The notes under the pieces were generated by a model that did no database searches, was not told the origin of the DNA, and worked only from the letters and a program-made list of their open reading frames with translations. The position numbers were made by a program, and so were the translations under genes. Shown one piece after another: positions 1-8,374 of a stretch of DNA of 64,000 nucleotides. How positions within the stretch are numbered: position 1 is the stretch's first letter; each line of letters opens with the position of its first letter. The stretch is from NCBI RefSeq assembly GCF_041154675.1, contig NZ_AP031322.1, positions 2,231,812 to 2,295,811 on the forward strand, written 5' to 3'. The stretch is from Sulfurisphaera javensis. GTDB taxonomy: Archaea > Thermoproteota > Thermoprotei_A > Sulfolobales > Sulfolobaceae.

Positions 1-2
1 GT

Positions 3-503
3 ATAAATGATACAGAAAAAGGTAAGGCAAAATACACGTACTTTCAATTGTATGATTATTTTGCTGAGTTGTATTCAAGATTTATTTTGTCTACAATGGC
101 TAATTATTCAACGAGAACACAAGAATCAGAAATAGAATATATTAATATTTTATTAGAAGACGGTTCCTTTATTATCTTAGAGGGAGAAGAAGATAGAGTA
201 GTCATCCCTCATCCGAAAGCTTTAGCATCAACTCACACTCATCCTAACATTTGCTTGTTTTCTCATAAAGATTTAGAGACAGCTGATCAACTATTTATAA
301 AAGACTACATAGCTGTAGGCGTTTTAACTACTAAATGTTTACTTTTATTATATAGGAGAGGTGTCTATACTTTGGAAGATAGAGAAATCTTACTGAAGCT
401 TGTTAAAAATATCAAAAAGAGTAAGACTGCAGAAGAAGTTATAAAATCTTATAACGAGACTAAATTTGCTCAGTTGAGTTTTCGTCTTGTTCAGTTTGCT
501 TAG
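3..503 (+). CDS. JAMM/MPN-like protein, 5' end cut by window edge
   Basis: The frame is open from the left edge, so the protein starts outside the window; a TTG at 48 is in frame but need not be the start. The visible part holds a T-H-T-H-P...S-H-K-D pattern (around 243-285) resembling the zinc-binding HxH...SxxD signature of JAMM/MPN metalloproteases, followed by an alternating strand/helix C-terminal part. The gap between the second His and the Ser is one residue shorter than usual, so activity is uncertain. The 3' end overlaps the convergent PhoU-family gene by 44 bases. I do not recognise a specific function; the family call is inference from one motif. Confidence 0.55.
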   Translation: MNDTEKGKAKYTYFQLYDYFAELYSRFILSTMANYSTRTQESEIEYINILLEDGSFIILEGEEDRVVIPHPKALASTHTHPNICLFSHKDLETADQLFIKDYIAVGVLTTKCLLLLYRRGVYTLEDREILLKLVKNIKKSKTAEEVIKSYNETKFAQLSFRLVQFA

Positions 504-1497
504 CTAAAAGATCTATTGTTGCTTCGGCTATATCAATTGAGTATCTTATCACTCTCCTTACCGAGTCTAAAACTATTAACATTGAACTAATTTTCTTGGA
601 ATCGTAATTAAAATTAATAACTTTTTCAGCTAAAGATCTATTTTTATATAATAACTCAAACTCTTTGTTAATAATCTGATGAGAGATATCCTTATCTTTT
701 GCATTAAAAGCATTCATCGAACTTTTATAGAACTCAGCCACTTCGTATCCATGATCATGTAACTCTTTTTCATTAAGTTTTTCTATTATGGGTAATTGAT
801 CCACTATTCTTATACTATGGTCAGATACTCTCTCAATAGATTTTGCAACTGAATAAAGATTTACTAATTGTGTTAAATTGTATTTTTCATCTTCTATGAT
901 TTCAGGATATTCTACTGATAAGGATAATTGCCTAACTATATAGAAATAGAATCTATCTACATCATCATCTCTGCTCATTATTTCTTTTGATAAATCTAAG
1001 TTTCCATCATAAAGAGCCTTAAATGAATCTTTTAGCATATTATAAGAAATATTTGCCGCTCTCATTATCGATTTAGTGAGAGAAAGTTCTTTTTCACTTA
1101 CAAGAAATTGAATAGTCAATGAGTTTGAATCTTCATCTATTATTTCTGCACCCAAAAGTCTATTTCTTATTGTCTCCTTTATCCTTTCTCTATCATCTGA
1201 TGAAAATTTACTACATGATACTGTTAGAAGAGTGTAGCCAGCCATATAATATGCAATTATTTCTCTAATTACGAAGCTGATATCCGGTTTATCACAGTTT
1301 AATGCTATTCTTTTCTCTTTTCTTTCACTATCTTCACTTTTCTTAGGAACTAGTATTAGTCTAGCTTGTTTATCTTGGATTATTTCTACTTCGTCGCCAG
1401 GCCTAAGAAAATGTTCTTTTACCCATGTCTTTGGCAAAGATATAATGTATGTTGACCCTCCCGTAAGTTGTATTTTTCTCACTATAGGTTTTGACAT
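460..1497 (-). CDS. phoU: PhoU-family regulator with N-terminal AbrB-like domain
   Basis: 345 residues. The first ~50 residues form a SpoVT/AbrB-type swapped-hairpin DNA-binding domain (VRKIQLTGGSTYIISLPKTW then a PGD-EVEI strand). The rest is helical and looks like two PhoU repeats (roughly 110-210 and 220-330). This architecture is the archaeal 'phosphate uptake regulator' type, in which a DNA-binding domain is joined to PhoU helices; a role in phosphate-responsive regulation is known for the family but only inferred here. It follows the CdvB-like gene by 21 bases on the same strand and may be co-transcribed with it. No pst transporter genes are nearby. Confidence 0.85.
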   Translation of the reverse strand: MSKPIVRKIQLTGGSTYIISLPKTWVKEHFLRPGDEVEIIQDKQARLILVPKKSEDSERKEKRIALNCDKPDISFVIREIIAYYMAGYTLLTVSCSKFSSDDRERIKETIRNRLLGAEIIDEDSNSLTIQFLVSEKELSLTKSIMRAANISYNMLKDSFKALYDGNLDLSKEIMSRDDDVDRFYFYIVRQLSLSVEYPEIIEDEKYNLTQLVNLYSVAKSIERVSDHSIRIVDQLPIIEKLNEKELHDHGYEVAEFYKSSMNAFNAKDKDISHQIINKEFELLYKNRSLAEKVINFNYDSKKISSMLIVLDSVRRVIRYSIDIAEATIDLLAKQTEQDENSTEQI

Positions 1498-1518
1498 AAC
1501 TATATTCGCTATATATTT

Positions 1519-2016
1519 CTAAGTGGGAACTTTATATTTTTCTCTTAACTCCTCAGTGGCTACCTTTTCAGCTTCTTCAATTATTTTTCTTACTTCTTCA
1601 CTCTCGTTTAATATAGGCTTTGCATCGGAAGTTACTATGGGTTTTAAATTAAGTAGAATGTCATCAATAAGTGGTCCAAACTCTATAGAGTTACCTAAAT
1701 TCCCCTTTATACTCTCTAAAGCTTTAACAACTGGGTAAATATATTCTCTCAACGAATTTAACATCATAAGAGTTTCAAGTCTAATTTCTAAGATCTCTAG
1801 AATAATTTTGACCCTAAGTAGATTAATCATTAAATTTTTATTAATTTCTATTTCTTTGTAATATGCTTTTGATAAATAATTGAATCTACCAATATTATAA
1901 AGAGATAAATCTTCAAGGGTTTTAATTCTATTATCAATTCTAGCTAAGAACATATCTATACGATAAATAGTAAGCTTGATATCAGCAATAATCTCTGGTA
2001 ATCCTTTCTTTTTCAC
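1519..2016 (-). CDS. ESCRT-III family protein (CdvB paralogue, probably CdvB3-like)
   Basis: 165 residues, starting with GTG at 2016. It is nearly all helical. Residues ~10-115 match the archaeal Snf7/ESCRT-III core: an amphipathic helix with R-I-D-N-R-I-K-T-L-E, then an I-R-L-E-T-L helix followed by a proline-containing segment, as in CdvB. The length equals the short CdvB paralogues rather than CdvB itself, and there is no C-terminal winged-helix/MIM2 extension. CdvB proteins form membrane-remodelling filaments in Sulfolobales cell division and vesicle budding. It lies between an ArsR-type regulator and the PhoU gene. Paralogue number (B3) is a guess from size and divergence. Confidence 0.72.
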   Translation of the reverse strand: MKKKGLPEIIADIKLTIYRIDMFLARIDNRIKTLEDLSLYNIGRFNYLSKAYYKEIEINKNLMINLLRVKIILEILEIRLETLMMLNSLREYIYPVVKALESIKGNLGNSIEFGPLIDDILLNLKPIVTSDAKPILNESEEVRKIIEEAEKVATEELREKYKVPT

Positions 2017-2040
2017 ATAAAAGCTCTTATTTTATAACAT

Positions 2041-2349
2041 TTAAGAGTTTTTAGACTCTTCTAACATTAAACTATCTAACGCACTTTTATACATTTTAAA
2101 AAAGGTTGTTAATTTATAAGGCGCGCCATATCCTTCTCCATCCCTATATACAATTTGATTTTCCATTAAAACTTCTAAGTGATGTGTCACAGTTTTATAA
2201 TCTAATCCTAATAAATTAGCTATTTGGTTTGCATTAAGTGGTTTCTCCTCTAAAAGTCTAATTATCTTAAGCCTCGTGGCTCCACCTCTAGAAGTTAAAA
2301 AGAGAAATTTGAAAAGTTTCTTAATTTGTCGTAATTCTTTGTCATTCAC
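2041..2349 (-). CDS. ArsR-family winged-helix transcription regulator
   Basis: 102 residues. A single winged-helix domain: helix '[20 protein letters not shown]', recognition helix '[16 protein letters not shown]' and a wing '[16 protein letters not shown]'. No cysteine pairs of the metal-sensing ArsR type are present, so it is a general ArsR-like repressor or activator whose effector cannot be read. It is the first gene of a possible three-gene minus-strand unit with the CdvB-like and PhoU-family genes (gaps 24 and 21 bases). Its 5' end is 26 bases downstream of the lpd gene on the same strand. Confidence 0.8.
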   Translation of the reverse strand: MNDKELRQIKKLFKFLFLTSRGGATRLKIIRLLEEKPLNANQIANLLGLDYKTVTHHLEVLMENQIVYRDGEGYGAPYKLTTFFKMYKSALDSLMLEESKNS

Positions 2350-2375
2350 TATGTGTTTAAATTAAAGCCACACTT

Positions 2376-3734
2376 TTAATAAATTTCTCCAACTATAGCT
2401 CTTTGTACTGCTTCTATTATTATTTCAGATATTGTTGGATGCGAGAATTGGACCTTGTAAAGATCTTGGACTTTTAGTGATAACTCCATTGCTAAAGCAA
2501 TAGTGTTTATCACTTCCGTAGCTCCTTCACCAACCATATTAGCTCCTAAGATTTTTCCATCTTCTCCTATTATAACTTTTAAGAATCCTTCAATTTCATT
2601 AACAGTCCATGCTCTAGGTATATCTTTCATATTTACTTTAATTTCTCTAGCATTTATATTAGCTTTCTTTAGTTCTTCTAAAGTACTTCCTACAACTCCA
2701 ATTTCTAGATCAGCAAATATAGAGGATGGTATATATTTAGGCATCTCTGAGGTTTTTCCACCTATGTTGTCTCCAGCTACAATACCTTGTCTCCATGCCT
2801 TTGTTGCAGAAAGAGGGACTCCAGCTACATCTCCTACAGCATAAATTTTTGGATTACTTGTCCTAGCTCTATTATCTACTTTAATATAACCTCTTTGATC
2901 TGTTTCAACTTTAATGTTTTTTAAATCAATTCCATCTGTAACTGGCTTTCTTCCTATAGTTATTACCGCTAGATCACCAGAAATTTCTTCCGTTGAAGAA
3001 GGTGTTTGAGCCGTAAAAACTACTTTATCATCTGTCTTCACAATTTTAGACTTTGTATTTACATAAATTTTTACTCCTTTTTCTTCTAGTCTTTTCTTTA
3101 CTTCATTAGCAATTTCTATATCTATACCTGGAACTGGAAGTAATCTAGGCATAAGTTCGATTATAGTAATATTCTTGTTTAATGCTCGAAATAAAGTAGC
3201 TAATTCTACTCCAGCTACTCCTCCACCAACTATTATTATGTTATCTGGTAAATTTGGCATATTCATTGCAGTCCATGGATCTACTACGTTTTTCCCATTT
3301 AATGGGAAATCGGGTAAAGATAAAGGTTCAGAACCAGTAGCAATGACTATGTTATCAGTAGTATAAGTCTTTCCACTAACTATTACTTCTCCTTCATTCT
3401 TTATTTCACCTTTACCTCTAATAATATCAACGTTATATTTCTTTAGAACTTGCAATAAATTATCTTTAATTCCATTAATTATTTGGTTCTTGAATTTATT
3501 CATCTCAGCATAATCAATTTTTGCTGTACTTGCTATCCATGATGATTTCATAATCTTATTTACTATTTTTGCCGAATCAATTAGTGTCTTTGAGGGGATA
3601 CAAGCTCTATTTATACATTCTCCTCCTATCTCACTTTTTTCTATTATTGCTACTTTTTTTCCTAGTTCTGCACTTCTTATGGCTGTTGCTAAACCTCCTA
3701 CTCCTCCACCTACAACAATCACATTATAATCCAT
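2376..3734 (-). CDS. lpdA: dihydrolipoyl dehydrogenase-type flavin disulfide reductase
   Basis: 452 residues, the usual size. N-terminal FAD fold GGGVGGLATA (9-18); redox-active disulfide C40-x4-C45 in GGECINRACIPSK; second dinucleotide fold GGGVAGVELA (~167); FAD-site AVGDVAG; C-terminal dimer-interface catalytic pair H432/E437 in SHPTISE. All elements of a class I pyridine nucleotide-disulfide oxidoreductase are present. Dihydrolipoamide dehydrogenase is the likely activity, but Cys1-containing archaeal homologues can act on other disulfides, and no 2-oxoacid dehydrogenase E1/E2 genes lie in the window. The upstream hypothetical gene ends 2 bases before it, suggesting co-transcription. Confidence 0.85.
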   Translation of the reverse strand: MDYNVIVVGGGVGGLATAIRSAELGKKVAIIEKSEIGGECINRACIPSKTLIDSAKIVNKIMKSSWIASTAKIDYAEMNKFKNQIINGIKDNLLQVLKKYNVDIIRGKGEIKNEGEVIVSGKTYTTDNIVIATGSEPLSLPDFPLNGKNVVDPWTAMNMPNLPDNIIIVGGGVAGVELATLFRALNKNITIIELMPRLLPVPGIDIEIANEVKKRLEEKGVKIYVNTKSKIVKTDDKVVFTAQTPSSTEEISGDLAVITIGRKPVTDGIDLKNIKVETDQRGYIKVDNRARTSNPKIYAVGDVAGVPLSATKAWRQGIVAGDNIGGKTSEMPKYIPSSIFADLEIGVVGSTLEELKKANINAREIKVNMKDIPRAWTVNEIEGFLKVIIGEDGKILGANMVGEGATEVINTIALAMELSLKVQDLYKVQFSHPTISEIIIEAVQRAIVGEIY

Positions 3735-3736
3735 TA

Positions 3737-4117
3737 TTATCTCTTGTTTTTACTTATTAGATAAGATTTAAGCTTATTTAAAGTGTAAAGTAAATCCTTA
3801 TGCAGATTATTCTTTTCTTTACTTTCACATAAGGACAAAAATTCTAATTCAGTGTACACTCTATACTTAAAATAAATATCCTCTAATGATATAGAAAGAT
3901 TAATATAATCTTTAGCAAATTCTTTTCCTTTTTCACAATACTTATATATAAAGCTTAAAATTCCTAGATCAATTAATCTTTTTCTATCTTTTCCTACTAG
4001 TATAATTCTAACCCCTATAGGTATATTATTATCTAAATATTCTATGTTTATCTCATTTTCATTAATTTTTATTACAGCTTCCTCTTCTTTTAAGAACCTT
4101 TGTACAATATCATCCAC
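3737..4117 (-). CDS. hypothetical protein upstream of lpd
   Basis: 126 residues, charged and mostly strand then helix: 'EAVIKINENEINIEYLDNNIP' and 'GVRIILVGKDRKRLIDLGILSF' look like beta strands, and the C-terminal half is helical and lysine-rich. No catalytic motif, signal peptide or membrane segment. It is divergent from taw3 with 35 bases between them, and its stop is 2 bases from the lpd start, so the two are probably one transcript. I do not recognise the family. Confidence 0.65.
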   Translation of the reverse strand: MDDIVQRFLKEEEAVIKINENEINIEYLDNNIPIGVRIILVGKDRKRLIDLGILSFIYKYCEKGKEFAKDYINLSISLEDIYFKYRVYTELEFLSLCESKEKNNLHKDLLYTLNKLKSYLISKNKR

Positions 4118-4152
4118 AATATTTTAAAGTTTTGATGAACTAAAAAAGTAAG

Positions 4153-4788
4153 ATGAATGAGTGGTACACTTATAAGCAAAAAGCTTGGGAAAGGATATTG
4201 AGAGACAAAGAGATTGGTTATCTTGATCCAGATATCTTTGATACTCTAGAAGTATTCTTTAAGAGAAAAGACACATTTACTCAGAGCAGTTGTAGTGGAA
4301 GAATAACTATTGTAGATGCAGAGATGCCATGGGAAAGGAAAAATTCTACTATAGTTTTCAAAAATCATTTAGGCATAAATGTAAACGATCTTCTAGAGAC
4401 TATAATTAAGGGTAAAGTTCACAACTTATGGTTAATTGTTCAAGGACCTATATTTCATGTTTATACAAGAACAAATGAGGAGGCATGGGAAATATTAAAA
4501 ATAGCGAGGCAAGTAGGATATAAACACAGTGGAATTTTAACTACTAACGAAAAGGGAATTTTAGTAGAACTCAGAACCGGAGTGAAAATGGTTCATTTGC
4601 TTAAAGAAAAATATGATGATAATGAGGCATACGAATTAGTCAATATTGCAAATAAGGTTTTACAAAAAGGTAAAGAGAAGCTTAGAAAGCTAAAAGAAAG
4701 CTTAGAAGATTCATTGAACCCCAATAATTCTATGCAATTGAGGCAAGACTCTGAAAGGAAGTCCGAGTTGCAATACAATATCAGTTAA
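4153..4788 (+). CDS. taw3: Taw3/TYW3, wybutosine-pathway tRNA methyltransferase
   Basis: 211 residues. TYW3-type SAM-dependent methyltransferase acting on the wyosine base at G37 of tRNA-Phe. The family signature S-S-C-S-G-R is at about residues 44-49, after an acidic 'GYLDPDIFDTL' segment, and the core continues through 'NLWLIVQGPIFHV' and the 'AGYKHSGI'-like turn (VGYKHSGILTT). A TATA-like ATTTTAAAG at 4120-4128 sits about 28 bases before the ATG. The last 78 bases overlap the convergent queE gene, so the C-terminal tail from about residue 187 is encoded on DNA read in both directions. Confidence 0.88.
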   Translation: MNEWYTYKQKAWERILRDKEIGYLDPDIFDTLEVFFKRKDTFTQSSCSGRITIVDAEMPWERKNSTIVFKNHLGINVNDLLETIIKGKVHNLWLIVQGPIFHVYTRTNEEAWEILKIARQVGYKHSGILTTNEKGILVELRTGVKMVHLLKEKYDDNEAYELVNIANKVLQKGKEKLRKLKESLEDSLNPNNSMQLRQDSERKSELQYNIS

Positions 4789-5349
4789 GTCTCTTAAAGA
4801 TTTAATATATTCTCTATTTCTACCGTCAGGTTGTAAAATCACCTTTCTAGGATTTATGTTATTCTCTTCAACAAATTTAACAACCTCCCCTAGATCTTTT
4901 ATAGGATTGACAATAACAAACTTATAATATGTAGCCCAATCATCGTCCTTGAAGTTATACTTAAATTTATATCCAGAATTTGATAATTTTGGTGAAACTG
5001 AGAAAATGTCTACTAATTCTCTTAATTTTGCTGGTGGTTTTATCGTTCCACTAGTTTCAATTAATACCGTGTGGTTATAAGACTTTAAAGTCTCAACTAG
5101 AGGTAAAATATCTTGAAGTAAAGGTTCTCCTCCAGTAATTGTTGTGAAATGGATGTTTACGTTTATTTTACTTAAGATTTCCTCGATAGTTAATAATTTT
5201 CCCTCGTATTTATGCCAAGAGTATTTAGTATCACACCAAATGCATCTTAAATGGCATCCAGCAAGCCTAATGAAATTAGAAGGAGTACCTATTACCTCTC
5301 CTTCACCTTGTATTGATGTAAAAATTTCACTTATCCAATATTTGTTCAT
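4711..5349 (-). CDS. queE: 7-carboxy-7-deazaguanine synthase (radical SAM)
   Basis: 212 residues. Radical SAM enzyme that converts 6-carboxytetrahydropterin to 7-carboxy-7-deazaguanine, the precursor of archaeosine in tRNA. Seen: 'SIQGEGEVIGTPSNFIRLAG' followed by the cluster motif C32-x3-C36-x2-C39-D-T, then 'TITGGEPLLQ' and 'LIETSGT', all typical of QueE. Start overlaps the NOG1 gene by 23 bases on the same strand, so it is the last gene of the metG-nog1-queE unit. Its 3' end runs 78 bases into taw3 on the other strand. Confidence 0.9.
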   Translation of the reverse strand: MNKYWISEIFTSIQGEGEVIGTPSNFIRLAGCHLRCIWCDTKYSWHKYEGKLLTIEEILSKINVNIHFTTITGGEPLLQDILPLVETLKSYNHTVLIETSGTIKPPAKLRELVDIFSVSPKLSNSGYKFKYNFKDDDWATYYKFVIVNPIKDLGEVVKFVEENNINPRKVILQPDGRNREYIKSLRDLTDIVLQLGLPFRVLPQLHRIIGVQ

Positions 5350-6307
5350 TTTGTATTAGGGTAATAACATAATTTAAAAGTGTATCTAAACCAATACCTT
5401 TCTCAGCACTTATTTCAAAGGCTTTTTCCTTTATTTGCCCTTTGATTTCTTCATATAATTTTTCATTTTTGTCATCTATTTTATTAAGTACAGGAATTAC
5501 TTCTTTATTCAGTTGCTTTATTTCATTATATAAATCTAGTTGTTCTTTTGACGAATACAAAGAAGAATTAGAAACATCGAAAAGGAAAATGATTATTCCA
5601 TTTAAGTTCTTTATAGCATTAATAGCCTTAAGTTCAATCTTATTTCTCTCACTCATTGGTCTGTCAAGTATACCGGGGGTATCAATAACTTGAATTTTTA
5701 GTAATCCAGTATCTATATGTCCGACGTGAATTTCTTTAGTAGTAAATGGGTATGAAGCCACTTCTGGCTTTGCTGATGATATCTTACTAACTATCGTGCT
5801 TTTCCCAACGTTAGGTGGTCCAGCAACTATAATAGTTGGAAGCGTAGGGTCTATAGATTTTAATTTCTTTAATTGTGTCGCTAAATCTATTACCCAATCA
5901 ATGCATTGTTTTCTAGCCCTTAGAATTGAACTAACCCTTCCAATGCATTGTCTCATTAATCTGTTTGCTTCCTTTTCATCTGACGTTTTAATTAACTTCT
6001 TATATCTTTCAATTACTCTTAATGATAACATAACTCCCCTATTCATTGCCCCTAAGCATATTTTTACCTTATTAATATCTGCTAAAATTTCAATACTCTC
6101 TCTATAAAAAGGATGTAAATTTTCTATTCTAGGAAATTGTGAAATAAACTCTTGATATTTCTTGAGTTGTTCAGCATAAAATGAGATTCTTTTTATTTCC
6201 CTTTCTTTTACAGTACTCTCACCTATTTTAGGTATTCTATCTATAACTATCTTTATTAAGTTCTCTGTTTTCGGTGGTATTTTTATGTTTTCAAATGGAT
6301 TTAACAT
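5327..6307 (-). CDS. NOG1-family GTPase (ribosome biogenesis)
   Basis: 326 residues. An N-terminal helical NOG1 domain (1-155) precedes a GTPase domain: G1 GPPNVGKST (163-171), switch/G2 region 'SYPFTTKEIHVG', G3 DTPG (209-212) and G4 NKID near residue 277. It matches the shorter archaeal NOG1/Obg-HflX superfamily members; eukaryotic Nog1 acts in 60S subunit maturation, and a ribosome-assembly role here is inferred. Overlaps metG by 7 bases upstream and queE by 23 bases downstream. Confidence 0.88.
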   Translation of the reverse strand: MLNPFENIKIPPKTENLIKIVIDRIPKIGESTVKEREIKRISFYAEQLKKYQEFISQFPRIENLHPFYRESIEILADINKVKICLGAMNRGVMLSLRVIERYKKLIKTSDEKEANRLMRQCIGRVSSILRARKQCIDWVIDLATQLKKLKSIDPTLPTIIVAGPPNVGKSTIVSKISSAKPEVASYPFTTKEIHVGHIDTGLLKIQVIDTPGILDRPMSERNKIELKAINAIKNLNGIIIFLFDVSNSSLYSSKEQLDLYNEIKQLNKEVIPVLNKIDDKNEKLYEEIKGQIKEKAFEISAEKGIGLDTLLNYVITLIQNEQILDK

Positions 6308-6642
6308 ACCTTAGTTCCTGCGGGTACTTCCCCATCTACTGTTAGAATTCTGGGCTTTATTCCTTTCTCTTCATCTTCTTTACATCCAGCAGCTAAAATC
6401 ATTCCTTGGCTATCAAAGCCTCTTATTTTTCTAGGTTTTAGATTAGCTATAACTATTACTCTTTTTCCTATTAATTCCTCTGGTGTGTAATATTCTGCTA
6501 TTCCAGAAATAATTTGTTTAGTCTCACTCCCAAGATCTATCATTAATTTTAGTAGCCTAGTTCCTTCAATTCTTTCAGCTGATTTTACAATTCCTACTCT
6601 TAAATCAAGTTTTGCGAAATCATCTATTGTAATTTCACTCAT
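6301..6642 (-). CDS. metG: stand-alone tRNA-binding OB-fold protein (MetRS beta-like)
   Basis: 113 residues, entirely one tRNA-binding OB domain: 'LDLRVGIVKSAERIEG' start, 'KQIISGIAEYYTPEELIGK' middle and 'LKPRKIRGFDSQGMILAA' ending, as in the C-terminal domain of methionyl-tRNA synthetase, CsaA and Arc1p. Sulfolobales MetRS lacks this domain and it is encoded separately; binding to MetRS is known for related proteins but inferred here. First gene of the metG-nog1-queE unit, divergent from the purine operon. Confidence 0.85.
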   Translation of the reverse strand: MSEITIDDFAKLDLRVGIVKSAERIEGTRLLKLMIDLGSETKQIISGIAEYYTPEELIGKRVIVIANLKPRKIRGFDSQGMILAAGCKEDEEKGIKPRILTVDGEVPAGTKVC

Positions 6643-6678
6643 AGGGGTAAAGTTAAACAGCTAAATAATGAGTGTTCG

Positions 6679-6696
6679 TTTACTTAGTTAAGTAAA
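6679..6696. promoter_or_regulatory. 18-bp perfect palindrome upstream of purC
   Basis: TTTACTTAGTTAAGTAAA: 8-bp arms around a GT centre. It lies in the divergent metG/purC gap about 24 bases upstream of the purC TATA box, where an archaeal regulator could activate or repress. Its sequence is seen; an operator role is inference. Confidence 0.45.
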
Positions 6697-6719
6697 AATA
6701 CTATGAAATAATGCACAAG

Positions 6720-6728
6720 TTTTTTATA
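6720..6728 (+). promoter_or_regulatory. purC TATA box
   Basis: TTTTTTATA centred about 26 bases before the purC ATG, the usual archaeal TATA distance, so transcription probably begins at or next to the start codon (leaderless message) and drives the whole purine operon. Confidence 0.7.
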
Positions 6729-6749
6729 CCGCCTATGTAAAGTTGACAT

Positions 6750-7454
6750 ATGGAATTTTCAAAGCTTTCTGAAGGAAAGACAAAAGAGGTTTATGATTAC
6801 GATAGTTCTCACGTCCTTCTAAGGTTTAAGGATTCTATTACGGCTGGCGATGGTGCAAAGAAAGATGAGCTTCCAACGAAAGGTATTCTTAATGCCCAGA
6901 CATCTGCGCTTTTATTCAGACTTTTAGAGTCAAAAGGAATAGAAACTCATTACGTAGGAATGTTTGATGAAAGAACAATGATTGCTAAAAAACTAAAAAT
7001 GATACCAGTTGAAGTGGTACTAAGAAACATAGCTACTGGAAGCATAGTGAAAAGATTACCTATCAAAGAAGGGGAAGTATTTGAACCACCGATAATTGAG
7101 TTCTTTCTAAAGGATGATGAGAGACATGATCCCATGTTAAATTATTACCACATGGAGCACTTGAAATTAATGAATAGAAAAGAGGCGCAACAAATAGAAG
7201 AAATTATGATGAAAGTAAATGACATACTTTATCCCTTCTTTAAGAGTAAGAGACTTATCCTTTATGACTTTAAATTAGAGTTTGGTAGGCTAAGTGATAA
7301 GCTAATAGTTGGAGATGAGATAACCTTAGATTCTATGAGAATTAGAGAAGAAGGAACAGGAAGAATTCTAGATAAAGACCTATATAGAAAAGGAGCTGAC
7401 TTAGAAACAGTTAGGAAAGCTTACGAAGAATTCTTTAAAAGGATAAGTGAGTAA
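6750..7454 (+). CDS. purC: SAICAR synthetase
   Basis: 234 residues. Joins aspartate to CAIR to give SAICAR in purine synthesis. Seen: N-terminal '[11 protein letters not shown]', '[11 protein letters not shown]' and '[17 protein letters not shown]', then '[17 protein letters not shown]' and the metal/nucleotide-site 'LYDFKLEFG' with 'DEITLDSMR'. First gene of the purine operon; no purE, purK, purB or AICAR-processing gene follows, so those steps are encoded elsewhere. Confidence 0.96.
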   Translation: MEFSKLSEGKTKEVYDYDSSHVLLRFKDSITAGDGAKKDELPTKGILNAQTSALLFRLLESKGIETHYVGMFDERTMIAKKLKMIPVEVVLRNIATGSIVKRLPIKEGEVFEPPIIEFFLKDDERHDPMLNYYHMEHLKLMNRKEAQQIEEIMMKVNDILYPFFKSKRLILYDFKLEFGRLSDKLIVGDEITLDSMRIREEGTGRILDKDLYRKGADLETVRKAYEEFFKRISE

Positions 7455-7455
7455 C

Positions 7456-7725
7456 ATGATATATTACGTTGAGCTTATAATAACTAATAAAGAAGGAGTA
7501 AGAGATCCAGAAGGAGAGACAATTCAGCGTTATGTAGTAAGTAGATTTAGTGACAAGATTACAGAGACAAGATCCGGAAAATATCTTCTCTTCAAAGTAG
7601 TTTCAAACAACAAAGATGAGGCCATAGAATTAGTAAAAAAATTGGCCGACGAATTGAGATTATATAATCCAATAGTACATAAAATAGAAGTAAAGGTGAA
7701 TAGAATTGAAGACGGCAGTAATTAA
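7456..7725 (+). CDS. purS: FGAM synthase subunit PurS
   Basis: 89 residues from the ATG at 7456. A GTG at 7447 would add three residues but overlaps purC; an AAGTGAG ribosome site just before the ATG favours 7456. Small alpha/beta protein with 'EGVRDPEGETIQRYV' and 'LADELRLYNPIVHKIEV', typical of PurS, which bridges PurL and PurQ in the multisubunit FGAM synthase. Its 3' end overlaps purQ by 20 bases. Confidence 0.93.
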   Translation: MIYYVELIITNKEGVRDPEGETIQRYVVSRFSDKITETRSGKYLLFKVVSNNKDEAIELVKKLADELRLYNPIVHKIEVKVNRIEDGSN

Positions 7726-8374
7726 ATACCCTGGTACTACTTGTGAGATTGATGTGTATAAAGCGTTATTAGAAGCTGGAGTTAATGCTGAAATAGTTAG
7801 ATATAAAGATTTTGATCCAGATAAATTTGACGCTGTAATCTTGCCAGGAGGTTTTAGTTTTGGGGATTATTTGAGGGCTGGAAGTATAGCTGCTAGTACT
7901 GAAACTATGAAAAAGGTTAAAGAAATGGCATTGGAAGGAAAAACTGTTATTGGAATATGTAATGGTTTCCAAATATTAGTAGAAAGCGGACTGTTAAAAG
8001 GGGCATTATTACCTAACTTAAGCTTACGTTTTATTAGTAAGTGGGTTTACTTAAAAGTTGTAAGGTTTGATACTCCATTAACTCGTGGTTTGAATAAAAA
8101 TGTTATTAGAATGCCAATTGCTCATGCCGAAGGTAGGTTCTATATGGATGACATTGAAGAAGCAAAAAGACTAGCAGTATTATTATATTCAGATGAAAAT
8201 GGAAATGTTGATGAGAAAGTTAATCCTAATGGTTCTATCCTTAACGTTGCATCAATTGCAAATGAGGAAGGAAATGTAATAGGCATGATGCCTCATCCAG
8301 AAAGAGCCTCATTTAAGTTAACTTCACCTTTTGGAGATACTGATGGACTTCTTCTTTTCAGGGGGTTAAAATGA
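7706..8374 (+). CDS. purQ: FGAM synthase glutaminase subunit PurQ
   Basis: 222 residues. Starts with TTG at 7706, supported by AGGTGA at 7694-7699. Class I glutamine amidotransferase that feeds ammonia to PurL. Catalytic triad visible: C85 in GICNGFQIL, H197 and E199 in MMPHPERAS; oxyanion 'LPGGFSFGDYLRAG' is present. Overlaps purS upstream and purL by 4 bases (ATGA) downstream. Confidence 0.96.
   Translation: MKTAVIKYPGTTCEIDVYKALLEAGVNAEIVRYKDFDPDKFDAVILPGGFSFGDYLRAGSIAASTETMKKVKEMALEGKTVIGICNGFQILVESGLLKGALLPNLSLRFISKWVYLKVVRFDTPLTRGLNKNVIRMPIAHAEGRFYMDDIEEAKRLAVLLYSDENGNVDEKVNPNGSILNVASIANEEGNVIGMMPHPERASFKLTSPFGDTDGLLLFRGLK

Noticed and set aside
2503-2844. 113-codon plus-strand frame inside lpdA
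   Set aside because: Antisense shadow of a clearly coding gene with intact active-site motifs; low-complexity composition.
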